From an uncultured Paracoccaceae bacterium (GTDB lineage Bacteria; Pseudomonadota; Alphaproteobacteria; Rhodobacterales; Rhodobacteraceae), in the NCBI GenBank assembly GCA_947489325.1, contig CANLDA010000016.1, positions 1-64,000 on the forward strand: DNA of 64,000 nucleotides, written 5' to 3'. The translations under genes and the position numbers were made by a program. The notes beneath the pieces are model-generated. The model saw nothing but the letters and a program-made list of their open reading frames with translations. It searched no databases and was not told the DNA's origin. Positions 1 through 7,902 of this stretch are shown piece after piece. Numbering within the stretch: the stretch's first letter is position 1; the number at the start of each line of letters is the position of its first letter.

Positions 1-77
1 AGACTACAAGATCAACCGCGTCGATGACCTTCTGCCATGGAAAACCACACCGTAGGGCAGTCAGACCGGACGCTTAC
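1..77 (+). mobile_element. Right end of an IS66-family insertion sequence (truncated by window edge)
   Basis: The window opens inside a reading frame whose last residues resemble the C-terminus of IS66 transposases. It is followed by a terminus ending in CGCTTAC at 71-77. Read inward from the outside this gives GTAAGCGTCCGGTC; IS66-family terminal inverted repeats characteristically begin GTAAGCG. IS66 elements usually duplicate 8 bp of target, so 78-85 (ATCTTGGG) would be one copy. The other end lies outside the window, so completeness and the duplication cannot be checked here. Confidence 0.7.
2..55 (+). CDS. IS66 family transposase, C-terminal fragment
   Basis: Only the last 17 codons and the TAG stop are inside the window. 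The encoded tail contains INRVDDLLPW, matching the usual end of IS66 TnpC proteins, where an R-[IV]-[DE]-[DE]-LLPW motif sits just before the stop. The TnpC product is the DDE transposase that moves the element. The short distance from the stop to the terminal repeat (about 20 bp) also fits IS66. Whether the full gene is intact cannot be told. Confidence 0.6.
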   Translation, partial: DYKINRVDDLLPWKTTP

Positions 78-146
78 ATCTTGGGCATCTTGTTTCAGGG
101 AGTAGGTAGGCAAAAGGGCATACTTTTTGGTCTATGATATTTTCTA

Positions 147-707
147 TTAAGAAGCCTCGATCCATTCACCATTTGCCAAGCCGTCAATCGTCCAACTGCC
201 AATGCGATAACGAATTAGGCGCAGGGTAGGGTGACCCACGGCTGCGGTCATGCGGCGCACTTGGCGGTTGCGGCCTTCGGAAATCGTCAATTCAATCCAG
301 CTGTCCGCCACGCTTTTGCGAAAGCGGATGGGTGGGGTCCGAGGCCAAAGACATGGTGGCTCGTCCATCAGCCGCGCCTTGGCTGGGCGGGTTTTGCCAT
401 CTTTCAGCACCACACCGTCTTGCAGGTCTTTCAGAGCGTCCTTGGAGGGAGTGCCCTCGACCTGCGCCCAGTAGGTTTTTGACATTTTGTGTTTTGGGTC
501 GGCAATACGGCTTTGCAATTTGCCGTCGTCCGTCAACAGTAACAACCCCTCGCTGTCGCGGTCCAGCCGCCCAGCAGGATATACCTGTGGCACATCAATG
601 AAATTAGATAACGTGCGACGTGGGCTGTCAGCCGACCCTTTGTCAGTGAACTGGCTGAGCACATCGAAGGGTTTATTGAACAAGATCAGTCTGGACATCT
701 GCGCCAT
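147..707 (-). CDS. rluE: 23S rRNA pseudouridine synthase, RluE/RsuA family
   Basis: A 186-residue pseudouridine synthase of the RsuA/RluB/E/F family, which isomerises a uridine in rRNA; RluE acts on U2457 of 23S rRNA in E. coli. The catalytic motif [14 protein letters not shown] is at residues 46-59 with nucleophile Asp49, and the C-terminal [10 protein letters not shown] motif is present. There is no N-terminal S4 domain, as in RluE. The frame stays open upstream to 1040, but that part overlaps the divergent PLP enzyme gene, and homology starts at [14 protein letters not shown] at 707 or 698 is therefore used. The start choice is uncertain by three codons. Confidence 0.85.
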   Translation of the reverse strand: MAQMSRLILFNKPFDVLSQFTDKGSADSPRRTLSNFIDVPQVYPAGRLDRDSEGLLLLTDDGKLQSRIADPKHKMSKTYWAQVEGTPSKDALKDLQDGVVLKDGKTRPAKARLMDEPPCLWPRTPPIRFRKSVADSWIELTISEGRNRQVRRMTAAVGHPTLRLIRYRIGSWTIDGLANGEWIEAS

Positions 708-787
708 ATAACAGACTGCGCGGTTTTGGCTATTGCAAGTACGCAGAAATGGGACAGAGTGGAGAGGAATTTTCAACGGAGCCTGAC

Positions 788-1927
788 ATGGACAGGAATG
801 CAGTGAAGCCTGCAACATTGGCTGCGCAGGCCGCAGGCGTGATCGACGAGGCAAGCGGCGGCGTGGTGCCGCCCATTCATATGTCGACGACCTTTGTGCG
901 GGATCGTGATTATGGGTTGCTGAACGCGGATAACACCTATGTTCGATATCACAATGAACCGGTGCGGGTGGCTGAAACGATGTTGGCGGCCTTAGAAGGC
1001 GCTGCTGCGAGCTTGGTCTTCCCATCAGGCATGGCAGCAATTGCAGCTGCGTTTCGCTGGGTGCCTACTGGGGGCGCTGTGGTGGTGCAGTCGGGGATTT
1101 ACTGGGGCACAACCAAATGGATCAGAGAGTTCTGCACGCGCCGCCAGATTTCGCTATACGAGGTTGACGCGGCGGATCTGCCTGCATTGCAAGCCGCGTG
1201 TGATGGTCCTCGTGATCTGGTGTTTGTGGAAACGCCGTCCAACCCGTGGCTAAAGACCACGGATATTCGGGCAGCGGCGGATATTGCGCATAATGCGGGT
1301 GCTATTCTTGTGGTCGACAGCACGGCGGCAACGCCTCTGTTGACCAAACCGCTGGCGCTTGGCGCAGATATTGTCATGCATTCCGCAACCAAGGCGATCA
1401 ACGGGCATACAGATGTGTTGGGCGGAGTTCTAAGCACAAGCGCGATCACGTCGACATGGCAGGGTATCGAGGCTGATCGGAATGACGCCGGCGCGGTTAT
1501 GGGCCCGTTTGAGGCTTGGCTGATGGTGCGTGGTATGCGGACCTTGCCGCTGCGGGTGGAACGCATGTGCGAAAACGCAGCAAAGGTCACTGATTTTCTC
1601 GCAGATCATCTGAATGTTGAAGATGTGTTTTATCCGGGGCTAGTCAGCCATCCAGGACATGGACTTGCTGCCATACAAATGCAGGGTGGGTTTGGCTTTT
1701 TGTTGTCCTTTTTGGTGAAAGGCGGGCGCGATGCCGCCCTGCGCGTGGCGGGGCGACTTAATCTGTTCCACCGGGCCACATCTCTTGGCGGTGTAGAAAG
1801 TCTTGTAGAACATCGCCATACGATCGAACCTGACACTGGCATACCTGAAAACCTGTTGCGGGTTTCTGTTGGGATTGAAGACGCTGGTGACCTTATCGAC
1901 GATTTGGCGCAGGCATTGGGTCAGTAG
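788..1927 (+). CDS. Cys/Met metabolism PLP-dependent enzyme (cystathionine gamma-synthase family)
   Basis: A 379-residue fold-type I PLP enzyme of the trans-sulfuration family (cystathionine synthase/lyase, methionine gamma-lyase, O-acetylhomoserine sulfhydrylase). The PLP lysine is Lys202 in [16 protein letters not shown], and Asp177 in VVDST pairs with the PLP nitrogen. The start at 788 is preferred over the in-frame ATG at 749 because GGAG lies 6 bases upstream. A class II aldolase gene follows after 27 bp and probably shares the transcript. The exact sulfur-compound substrate cannot be read from sequence; the neighbour suggests a catabolic pairing rather than core methionine synthesis. 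Confidence 0.82.
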   Translation: MDRNAVKPATLAAQAAGVIDEASGGVVPPIHMSTTFVRDRDYGLLNADNTYVRYHNEPVRVAETMLAALEGAAASLVFPSGMAAIAAAFRWVPTGGAVVVQSGIYWGTTKWIREFCTRRQISLYEVDAADLPALQAACDGPRDLVFVETPSNPWLKTTDIRAAADIAHNAGAILVVDSTAATPLLTKPLALGADIVMHSATKAINGHTDVLGGVLSTSAITSTWQGIEADRNDAGAVMGPFEAWLMVRGMRTLPLRVERMCENAAKVTDFLADHLNVEDVFYPGLVSHPGHGLAAIQMQGGFGFLLSFLVKGGRDAALRVAGRLNLFHRATSLGGVESLVEHRHTIEPDTGIPENLLRVSVGIEDAGDLIDDLAQALGQ

Positions 1928-1954
1928 ACCAAGCTGAAAAGAGAGGAAACGACT

Positions 1955-2665
1955 ATGCCAACCCAAGATCGTATTGATTTGGCCGCTGTCTGCCGCCTTG
2001 GAGCAAGGAATGGTTGGCAGCGCGGGGTGGATAATCATTTCTCATTGGCGGTGTCAGAGACCCATTTCTTGGTCAACTCCCGCGGATTGCACTGGTCAGA
2101 AGTAACTGCGTCCAATCTCTTGTTGCTGGATCATGAAGGAACTGTTGTAGAAGGGGAGGGCGAGGTGGAGCGCTCTGCATTTTTCATCCATTCCCATATT
2201 CATCGACATGTCCCCGGGGCGAGATGTGTTTTACATGCTCATCCGACCTATGCCACAGCGTTGGGATGTATCAAGGGCGGACGATTGGAAAACTGTCATC
2301 AGGATGCTCTGCGTTTTCATGGGCGGGTGTCGTATGACAATGGGTTCAACGGATCTGCCTTTGACGATCAAGAAGGCGCCCGGATTGCCAACAGCGTGGG
2401 TAGCGGGTCCGTGGTCGTTCATGCGCATCACGGCATTACCACAGTGGCCCAAACAGTGGCCCAAGCCTTTGATGATTTTTACAATTTTGAAGTCGCTTGC
2501 GAATATCAGATGATTGCGATGGCCACTGGTCAGCCGTTGCAGATCATTCCTCAGGAAGACGTAAACCTGCTTGCGCCAGGGATGTTTGAAACCCGTCAAG
2601 GGGAGATGCATTTTGAGGCAATGAAACGCATTTTGCATAAGCAGGAACCCAACTTCGCACATTAG
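1955..2665 (+). CDS. Class II aldolase/adducin family protein
   Basis: A 236-residue protein with the class II aldolase fold (fuculose-1-phosphate aldolase, ribulose-5-phosphate 4-epimerase, MtnB dehydratase). The metal-binding signature is visible: Glu72 (EVERSAFFIH), HAHP with His94 and His96, and a second histidine cluster VHAHHG near residue 153. A good ribosome site (GAGAGGAAACG) precedes the ATG. It follows the trans-sulfuration-type enzyme by 27 bp. A role in catabolism of a small hydroxy- or sulfur-containing acid is possible, but the substrate is unknown. Confidence 0.8.
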   Translation: MPTQDRIDLAAVCRLGARNGWQRGVDNHFSLAVSETHFLVNSRGLHWSEVTASNLLLLDHEGTVVEGEGEVERSAFFIHSHIHRHVPGARCVLHAHPTYATALGCIKGGRLENCHQDALRFHGRVSYDNGFNGSAFDDQEGARIANSVGSGSVVVHAHHGITTVAQTVAQAFDDFYNFEVACEYQMIAMATGQPLQIIPQEDVNLLAPGMFETRQGEMHFEAMKRILHKQEPNFAH

Positions 2666-2688
2666 ATACAATGCGAGGTGGGCTGGGT

Positions 2689-3390
2689 TTAATCGGGTTT
2701 GCCTTCTTCATGTTTGATCAGTTGCGCGATACGCTGACCAATGGCGGTGCTGGCCTTACTGGATGGATGCACCATATCTATACCATGAAATGATCTGTCC
2801 CCATGCGGCACAAGATCGGCAAGTGACAAGAAGTATACGCCGCGGTCCAATTGTGCCAGCCGCGCAACGCGTGCTTCAAGTTCGTTGCCTTCGTCACGGC
2901 AGCTTTCGATCGGGGAGTTGACGCCGGGGCTGCGCAGATAACCGACATAGATCACACGTGCCCCGTTTTGGCGAATGCGCGACAACATTCCGGGAATGAC
3001 ACCACGTTGCCCATCCTGTGAAATCATGCGGTCCATCTTGCGATCGCACCGATGACATCCACAACCTAGCCAAAGATCGTTACCGCCTCCATTCACGACG
3101 ACCCAATCCCAATTTCCTTTGCGATATTGCTGGGGAATGTTGAATCCAACGGCCCCACTGATGGGGAGTTTATAAATAACGCGCGCGCCGGATCGCGTAT
3201 TGTCGGAAACTTTCTCTCCGAGGGTCCTGGCAAGAATATTGACGGCTGATCTTTTGGACATGCGATGGGTTGCCAAAAGGGAATCCCCCATCACCAGAAT
3301 GCGCGGTGATTGAGATTCAGCACGCAATGCAGGGACTGAAACAGAGCAGACAAAGAAAAAGGCCAAAATCAATCGATACATCATGCACAT
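2689..3390 (-). CDS. Secreted SGNH/GDSL hydrolase family protein
   Basis: A 233-residue exported esterase or lipase-like protein. A signal peptide spans about residues 4-24 (hydrophobic LILAFFFVCSVSVPALRA). GDS motif Ser37 is the likely nucleophile, GGGND (101-105) supplies the oxyanion Asn104, and D-x-x-H (DMVHP) near the C-terminus completes the triad. An unusual cysteine cluster GCGCHRC follows at about 109-115 and could bind metal or form disulfides. The start is ambiguous: MCMM at 3390 or a methionine two or three codons later; no clear Shine-Dalgarno is seen. It lies downstream of rpmE beyond a terminator. Substrate unknown. Confidence 0.72.
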   Translation of the reverse strand: MCMMYRLILAFFFVCSVSVPALRAESQSPRILVMGDSLLATHRMSKRSAVNILARTLGEKVSDNTRSGARVIYKLPISGAVGFNIPQQYRKGNWDWVVVNGGGNDLWLGCGCHRCDRKMDRMISQDGQRGVIPGMLSRIRQNGARVIYVGYLRSPGVNSPIESCRDEGNELEARVARLAQLDRGVYFLSLADLVPHGDRSFHGIDMVHPSSKASTAIGQRIAQLIKHEEGKPD

Positions 3391-3471
3391 ATATTTCACA
3401 TAACTTAGGTGAACTTTGTAGCAGCTATGTGTGAATTCTCTGTTGCTGCAAGACCTAAAATGCCAACGCAC

Positions 3472-3502
3472 AAAAAAACGCCGCCCAAAGGGACGGCGTT
3501 TT
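3472..3502 (-). terminator. Rho-independent terminator of rpmE
   Basis: A GC-rich hairpin (AACGCCG-CCC / GGG-a-CGGCGTT, loop TTT) lies 20-45 bp after the rpmE stop. On the minus strand it is followed by seven T residues (A tract at 3472-3478 on the plus strand). Confidence 0.85.
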
Positions 3503-3523
3503 CGAAAATCGATAGGTGGGATA

Positions 3524-3745
3524 TTAGAAGCCCAGACCTTCGTATTTCTTTTTGAACTTGGAAACACGACCGCCGGCATCCATCAGACGCGAGTTGCCGC
3601 CAGTCCATGCTGGGTGAACCGAAGGATCGATGTCCAAAGACATCGTATCACCTTCTTTACCCCAAGTGGAGCGCATCTGGATGATTGTGCCATCGGTCAG
3701 TTTGACGTCGATGAAGTGGTAATCGGGATGTGTATCTTTTTTCAT
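3524..3745 (-). CDS. rpmE: 50S ribosomal protein L31
   Basis: A 73-residue protein that matches alphaproteobacterial L31 throughout, from [19 protein letters not shown] to the [10 protein letters not shown] end. L31 bridges the two ribosomal subunits. It has no zinc-binding cysteines, so it is the zinc-independent form usual in this class. It follows rplS after 11 bp, and the two probably form one transcript that ends at the terminator 3472-3502. Confidence 0.97.
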   Translation of the reverse strand: MKKDTHPDYHFIDVKLTDGTIIQMRSTWGKEGDTMSLDIDPSVHPAWTGGNSRLMDAGGRVSKFKKKYEGLGF

Positions 3746-3756
3746 GAATCCACTCC

Positions 3757-4131
3757 TTACGCTTTTTTGGGCTTATAGGTGCTATCTTCGGCGATACGGG
3801 CAGATTTGCCGCGACGTGCACGCAGATAGTACAATTTCGAACGACGCACGCGGCCACGGCGAACCACGGTGATGCTGTCGATGTTGGTAGAGAACAGTGG
3901 GAACACACGTTCCACGCCTTCACCAAAAGAGATTTTGCGAACTGTGAAAGAACCAGCAATACCTGCGCCGTTTTTGCGCGAGATGCATACGCCTTCATAG
4001 TTTTGCACGCGCGAACGGGTGCCTTCGGTCACTTTGTAACCAACACGGATGGTGTCACCCGCTTTGAAATCGGGGAGATCTTTCCCCAAAGAAGCGATTT
4101 GTTCCGCTTCCAGCTGTGCGATCAGATCCAT
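3757..4131 (-). CDS. rplS: 50S ribosomal protein L19
   Basis: A 124-residue L19, a 50S protein at the subunit interface. The conserved core [20 protein letters not shown] and the basic tract [21 protein letters not shown] are present. The ribosome site TAGGAGAAGG stands a few bases before ATG 4131. Normally rplS follows trmD closely. Here a 339-bp spacer with several hairpins separates them, so it may have its own promoter or leader control. Confidence 0.97.
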   Translation of the reverse strand: MDLIAQLEAEQIASLGKDLPDFKAGDTIRVGYKVTEGTRSRVQNYEGVCISRKNGAGIAGSFTVRKISFGEGVERVFPLFSTNIDSITVVRRGRVRRSKLYYLRARRGKSARIAEDSTYKPKKA

Positions 4132-4408
4132 CTGACCTTCTCCTATTTTGCCCGTGGTTTGCCCACGAAGATTTGCGCGATCTCAGAGCTCTTGGTCTTC
4201 GACCGGGTCCGCAGATGCGCCCGCCAGAGTTCAGATCGTCGTTCCTTGGTGTTGTTTTGGCGTCGTATTGTTCCGATGTGGTTTGAGCAGAAGAAAACCC
4301 AAGTCACGGACGGATACGAATATCCAAAACACCCGAGTCGGTAAACCGATCGGGAATAGGCGGTGTTTAGGGCAGTTTCCCCAGCTATGCAAGGGTTTGA
4401 TGGGCGGC

Positions 4409-4429
4409 AAATTCTTCGACGAAGAATTT
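4409..4429. repeat. Perfect palindrome AAATTCTTCG-A-CGAAGAATTT
   Basis: Ten-base arms that match exactly around one central A, located in the trmD-rplS spacer. It sits 8 bp from a second perfect palindrome (4438-4459). It shares the AAATTC...GAATT frame with the palindrome at 21460-21475. Confidence 0.85.
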
Positions 4430-4437
4430 GGACCGTG

Positions 4438-4459
4438 CATAATTTTCTAGAAAATTATG
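4438..4459. repeat. Perfect 22-bp AT-rich palindrome with TTTTCTAGAAAA core
   Basis: Arms CATAATTTTCT/AGAAAATTATG match perfectly with no spacer, 11 bp past the trmD stop. The TTTCTAGAAA core recurs in intergenic DNA at 18878-18889. There is no T tract, so it is not a standard terminator. Confidence 0.85.
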
Positions 4460-4470
4460 TTGTCCGAAAG

Positions 4471-5271
4471 TTATCGCTTTTTTGCCGGTGGCTGATAGGC
4501 ATCCCACATGTCGGGGCGTCGTTCACGCGTCAAGGTTTCGGCCTCTTGGCGTCGCCATTCAGCCACTTTGCCATGGTGCCCTGACATAAGGACTTCGGGG
4601 ATGTCATGCTCGTTCCATGTGGCCGGGCGGGTGTATTGCGAATGCTCTAATAAGCCGTTGGAATGGCTTTCGTCTTCAATGCTTTCGGCATTACCTAAAA
4701 CGGATGGCAACAGTCGTACAGTGGCATCAATCATTGCCTGGGCTGCGATTTCCCCCCCTGTCAGGACGAAATCCCCCAACGAGACCTCTTGGATGTCATA
4801 GTGATCCAACACGCGTTGATCGACACCTTCAAAGCGCCCGCACAGCATCGTCACGCCATCGCATTGAGACCATTCTCGCGCCATTGCTTGATCAAACCGC
4901 CGCCCGCGTGGCGACAGATACACCAAGGGACACCGTCCGCGGACACCTTTCATAGTGTGTTCAATCGCGCGTCCCAAAACATCGGGGCGCAAAACCATTC
5001 CTGCGCCACCGCCTGCGGGCGTGTCATCAACATTGCGATGTTTGCCAACGCCAAAATCGCGCAGATTGGTGGTGGTCAGCTGCCACTTCCCGTCTTTTAA
5101 GGCTTTGCCTGTCAGGCTTTCACCAAGCACCCCCGGAAAGGCCTGAGGAAATAGGGTGATAATCCGCGCGGCCCACACATGGGCGAGCTGCGGTGCGTCA
5201 GTCATCAACTCACGAGGCTTGAGTGAAACCGATATGGACTTGCGACCATGGGATTTGTTGGGGCTGGACAT
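4471..5271 (-). CDS. trmD: tRNA (guanine(37)-N1)-methyltransferase
   Basis: A 266-residue SPOUT methyltransferase that makes m1G37 in tRNAs reading CNN codons and so prevents +1 frameshifting. Family blocks are present: WAARIITLFPQAFPGVLGES, DDTPAGGGAGMV, CGRFEGVDQRV and the knot motif SLGDFVLTGGE. The chosen ATG (5271) gives MSSPNKSHGRKSI, an N-terminal extension I recall from related Roseobacter proteins; ATG 5205 (MTDAPQ) is the alternative. Neither has a strong ribosome site. It follows rimM after 72 bp, as in the classic rpsP-rimM-trmD-rplS cluster. Confidence 0.95.
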   Translation of the reverse strand: MSSPNKSHGRKSISVSLKPRELMTDAPQLAHVWAARIITLFPQAFPGVLGESLTGKALKDGKWQLTTTNLRDFGVGKHRNVDDTPAGGGAGMVLRPDVLGRAIEHTMKGVRGRCPLVYLSPRGRRFDQAMAREWSQCDGVTMLCGRFEGVDQRVLDHYDIQEVSLGDFVLTGGEIAAQAMIDATVRLLPSVLGNAESIEDESHSNGLLEHSQYTRPATWNEHDIPEVLMSGHHGKVAEWRRQEAETLTRERRPDMWDAYQPPAKKR

Positions 5272-5343
5272 GAAGTTTTGATACGCCACCGGGCAAGAAT
5301 TGGAAATCCTTACTTTTGCGTAATCATTGCAGCATCGCAATGA

Positions 5344-5853
5344 TTACTCTGGCAGCAATCCATTTGGTGGGTCGATGACAATGCGCCCTTCGGCGATATC
5401 TACGGTGGGTACGACAACACGTGTAAAGGGCACCAGAACGGTTGCTTTCAAGCCGGGGCCGTGAACCTCCAGTAGATCATCCGCGCCATTATTCATGATC
5501 GATTTTACATTTCCAATCACATTGCCCCCAGTGTCGCGCACCTCAAGACCAATCAGGTCAGTGTGATAAAACTCGTCTTCTGGCAAGTCGGGTAAGCGAT
5601 CCCGCGGGGCATAAAGATTGACGCCTTTCAAGGCATCTGCCTCTTCCTTGGTGTCCACGCCAGATAGGCGTCCCACAAGGCCATTGTTGATGCTGCGTAA
5701 AATGTGCACATCAAAGCTCTGGCTGCCATCTTCAGAGGACAATGGTGAGTAGTCTTCGATTGCTTCAGCGTCTGATGTGAAACTTTTCAGACGCACCTCG
5801 CCACGAACGCCGAACGCGCCCGCAATTGTGCCTACACAGATCAAATCAGCCAT
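5344..5853 (-). CDS. rimM: Ribosome maturation factor RimM
   Basis: A 169-residue 16S rRNA processing factor that binds S19 and helps assemble the 30S head. The N-terminal RimM barrel starts [20 protein letters not shown]. The C-terminal PRC-barrel includes [19 protein letters not shown] and the terminal [14 protein letters not shown]. Its place between rpsP and trmD is conserved, apart from an inserted bluB on the rpsP side. Confidence 0.95.
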   Translation of the reverse strand: MADLICVGTIAGAFGVRGEVRLKSFTSDAEAIEDYSPLSSEDGSQSFDVHILRSINNGLVGRLSGVDTKEEADALKGVNLYAPRDRLPDLPEDEFYHTDLIGLEVRDTGGNVIGNVKSIMNNGADDLLEVHGPGLKATVLVPFTRVVVPTVDIAEGRIVIDPPNGLLPE

Positions 5854-5942
5854 GGTGTGGTTCCATACTTGGGGTTGGTTGTTTTTCTCTTATCTTGCAC
5901 GTGCTGGCAAGGCAAAGTCTGAGCTGTCGTGAACGTGGACGA

Positions 5943-6572
5943 TCAACGGGTTTGCACGATCAAACTGCGATCTCGGTCTTCCCAACCGATTTGTTCCAAC
6001 TCGGGTGTTTCTGACGTGGTTTCCGGCCAGCCAACACATAGATAGGCGACAAGTGCCCAAGTGTCAGGAACCTGAAGGTCTTTGTTCATACGTAGAGGGT
6101 CAAGAATTGAGACCCATCCGACACCAAGTCCACGTGCGCGTGCCGCCAACCAGAACAGGTTAATGGCTCCCACAACAGAATAGCGGCGCATCTCTGGCAT
6201 GGTTGCCGCCCCAAGACCTGCGCCTTTGGGGGTTTCCTCGTCGCAATAGATCGCAAGTTGAACCGGAGATTCCGTCATGCCTGAAAGTTTGAGCTTGGCA
6301 TAGGTTGCAGCACGCTCGCCATCATATCCGGCAAGAGCATCTGCATTCGCGCTATTGAAATTTTCCAGAGCTGCCGTGCGGGCCTCTGGACTTTGGACAC
6401 GCAACACGCGCCAAGGTTCTGACAGTCCTACAGAGGGCGCCATCAGAAAAGCGTCGAGACACTCTTGTAAGAGTGTCTCGTCCACCGGGTCGGTGCGAAA
6501 GCGGCGTACATCACGCCGCCAGCGCATCAACTGGGTCAGTCCGTCTTGAAAGTCTTTGGAAAAAGACTGCAC
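5943..6572 (-). CDS. bluB: 5,6-dimethylbenzimidazole synthase BluB
   Basis: A 209-residue flavin-destructase that cleaves FMNH2 with O2 to give 5,6-dimethylbenzimidazole, the lower ligand of cobalamin. It belongs to the nitroreductase fold. The signature RWRRDVRRFRTDP is at residues 17-29, and the MAPSVGLSEPWR and GLGVGWVSILDP segments match BluB rather than general nitroreductases. It sits inside the rpsP-rimM-trmD cluster on the same strand, 14 bp after rpsP. Other cobalamin genes in the window (cbtBA, cbiB, cobC) support B12 synthesis by this organism. Confidence 0.92.
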   Translation of the reverse strand: MQSFSKDFQDGLTQLMRWRRDVRRFRTDPVDETLLQECLDAFLMAPSVGLSEPWRVLRVQSPEARTAALENFNSANADALAGYDGERAATYAKLKLSGMTESPVQLAIYCDEETPKGAGLGAATMPEMRRYSVVGAINLFWLAARARGLGVGWVSILDPLRMNKDLQVPDTWALVAYLCVGWPETTSETPELEQIGWEDRDRSLIVQTR

Positions 6573-6586
6573 GGGCGTTCCCTGTC

Positions 6587-6952
6587 TTACTCTTCAGCAG
6601 GCGCTTCGGCTGCTTCAGCGGCCTTGGCAGCTTTAGCATCGGCACGCTCTTGTGCTTTCTTACCTGGAACAGCTTTCTTAGGGTTGCTACGTTCCTTTTT
6701 CTCAAGAACGCCAGCTGCTTCCAGCATACGTGCAACACGGTCAGTAGGCTGTGCGCCTTTGTCGAGCCATGCTTTGATGGCGTCGATGTTCATTTTTACA
6801 CGCTCTTCGCTGTCTTTAGGCAGACGTGGATCGTATGTGCCCAGTTTTTCGATGAAACGGCCATCGCGAGGCATACGGCTGTCAGCCGCAACGATGCGAT
6901 AGAAAGGACGCTTTTTAGAGCCGCCGCGCGCGAGACGAATTTTCATAGCCAT
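6587..6952 (-). CDS. rpsP: 30S ribosomal protein S16
   Basis: A 121-residue S16. The conserved N-terminus [20 protein letters not shown] and the [14 protein letters not shown] block are present. The C-terminus is extended by an Ala/Lys/Glu-rich tail (about residues 85-121), common in alphaproteobacteria. ATG 6952 is chosen because AGGAGA lies 8 bases upstream; the open frame before it has no homology. Confidence 0.97.
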   Translation of the reverse strand: MAMKIRLARGGSKKRPFYRIVAADSRMPRDGRFIEKLGTYDPRLPKDSEERVKMNIDAIKAWLDKGAQPTDRVARMLEAAGVLEKKERSNPKKAVPGKKAQERADAKAAKAAEAAEAPAEE

Positions 6953-7007
6953 GGTGAGTTCTCCTATTTTGGCTTGGTGCGGGGGAAAAACCACCCGGCA
7001 TTCTGTA

Positions 7008-7310
7008 TTAAGATTGATGTTTCTTGTGGTGCCTGATGACCTCATCAATGATGAAGTTCAGGAATTTCTTGGCGAATTCGGGGTCTAGATTTGCCTCAGT
7101 CGCGAGGTGCTCCAGACGGGCGATTTGTGTGGCTTCTCGGGTCGGATCACTTGGGGGCAGATCATGCTCTGCCTTCAATTCACCCACGGCCTGCGTGTGC
7201 TTGAAACGTTCGCCCAAAGTATAGACGAGAATCGCGTCCAGCCGGTCAATGCTTTCGCGATGTTCTTTCAGCAGTTGGGCTGCGCGGGTTACGGCGTCAG
7301 TCAAGAGCAT
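7008..7310 (-). CDS. Chorismate mutase, AroQ type
   Basis: A 100-residue monofunctional chorismate mutase of the all-helical AroQ class, converting chorismate to prephenate for Phe and Tyr synthesis. The arrangement [19 protein letters not shown], then [22 protein letters not shown], then the C-terminal helix VIRHHKKHQ fits the family. ATG 7310 has AAGGA directly upstream. Its first codons overlap the 3' end of the acetyltransferase gene (stop at 7297), so the two are translationally coupled. It lies just before rpsP on the same strand. Confidence 0.88.
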   Translation of the reverse strand: MLLTDAVTRAAQLLKEHRESIDRLDAILVYTLGERFKHTQAVGELKAEHDLPPSDPTREATQIARLEHLATEANLDPEFAKKFLNFIIDEVIRHHKKHQS

Positions 7311-7902
7311 ATCCTTTCGGTTTGAACATCGGATCGGCATAGTGGCCGATCTCCATTTCGATGGCGTCCGCGATCTGGCTGGCGCGCATCTTTTCGGGGC
7401 TTGGGTGACGATAAACAACGTCATTACCATCTACGGTTACGGCATCTTTGTCCTTCACCGCGCCAAGTCGTTCCGCAAGGCGGATCGATGCAAGGTTTTT
7501 GGGGTCGATATAGCTGACCGCGCCGTCCCAGCCCAGTTGACCATAGAAATAGCGGCGCGCGGCATGTGTTGCCTCAAGCGCGTATCCTTGCCCTGCCTTA
7601 TCGGGCCAAATGATCCAAGCGATTTCTTGTTCTGGCCACTGTGCGGGGAACCAGCCACCTGCCATGCCAAGGGTTTCATCTGTAGCTTTGTCGTGGATCA
7701 TCCACATGCCATAGCCGCGAATGTTCCAATGACCAATCTCGGCGGCATAGAGCATCCATGCTTCATAAGGGTTCAATGGCCCACCCATGAAACGGCTGCG
7801 GTAAGATGCAAAAGTTGCTTTGAAATCCGGGTAATCCGCGGCCTCTGGTCCACGCAGGATCAGGCGTTTGGTTTCCAGGGTGGGGATGTTAGAGGTCGCC
7901 AT
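7297..7902 (-). CDS. GNAT family N-acetyltransferase (RimJ/RimL-like)
   Basis: A 201-residue acetyltransferase of the type that modifies protein N-termini or small amines. It opens with the usual PTLETKRLILRGPEAADYPDF strand-helix, contains EQEIAWIIWPDKAGQGYALEA (acetyl-CoA loop, residues about 91-111) and ends with NLASIRLAERLGA. It is clearly related to the next gene upstream and probably arose by tandem duplication. The two genes meet at 7902. Substrate unknown. Confidence 0.85.
   Translation of the reverse strand: MATSNIPTLETKRLILRGPEAADYPDFKATFASYRSRFMGGPLNPYEAWMLYAAEIGHWNIRGYGMWMIHDKATDETLGMAGGWFPAQWPEQEIAWIIWPDKAGQGYALEATHAARRYFYGQLGWDGAVSYIDPKNLASIRLAERLGAVKDKDAVTVDGNDVVYRHPSPEKMRASQIADAIEMEIGHYADPMFKPKGYALD

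Larger units (their letters stand above)
4132..4470 (-). promoter_or_regulatory. Structured 339-bp spacer between trmD and rplS (candidate rplS leader or small RNA)
   Basis: No protein gene is supported here. The spacer holds five inverted repeats. From the trmD side they are: a perfect 22-bp palindrome (4438-4459); a perfect 21-base palindrome (4409-4429); a compound stem at 4327-4368 (outer AAACACC/GGTGTTT, inner TCGG-TAAA-CCGA); a hairpin at 4312-4325 that reads GGATA-TTCG-TATCC on the minus strand (a UUCG tetraloop); and CGTGG-TTTGC-CCACG at 4153-4167 beside the rplS ribosome site. The layout suits a leader or attenuator of rplS. The function is inference. Confidence 0.5.

Noticed and set aside
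708-1040. N-terminal extension of the RluE-like protein
   Set aside because: The open frame runs opposite the PLP enzyme gene, is low-complexity and has no pseudouridine synthase homology; it is a shadow.
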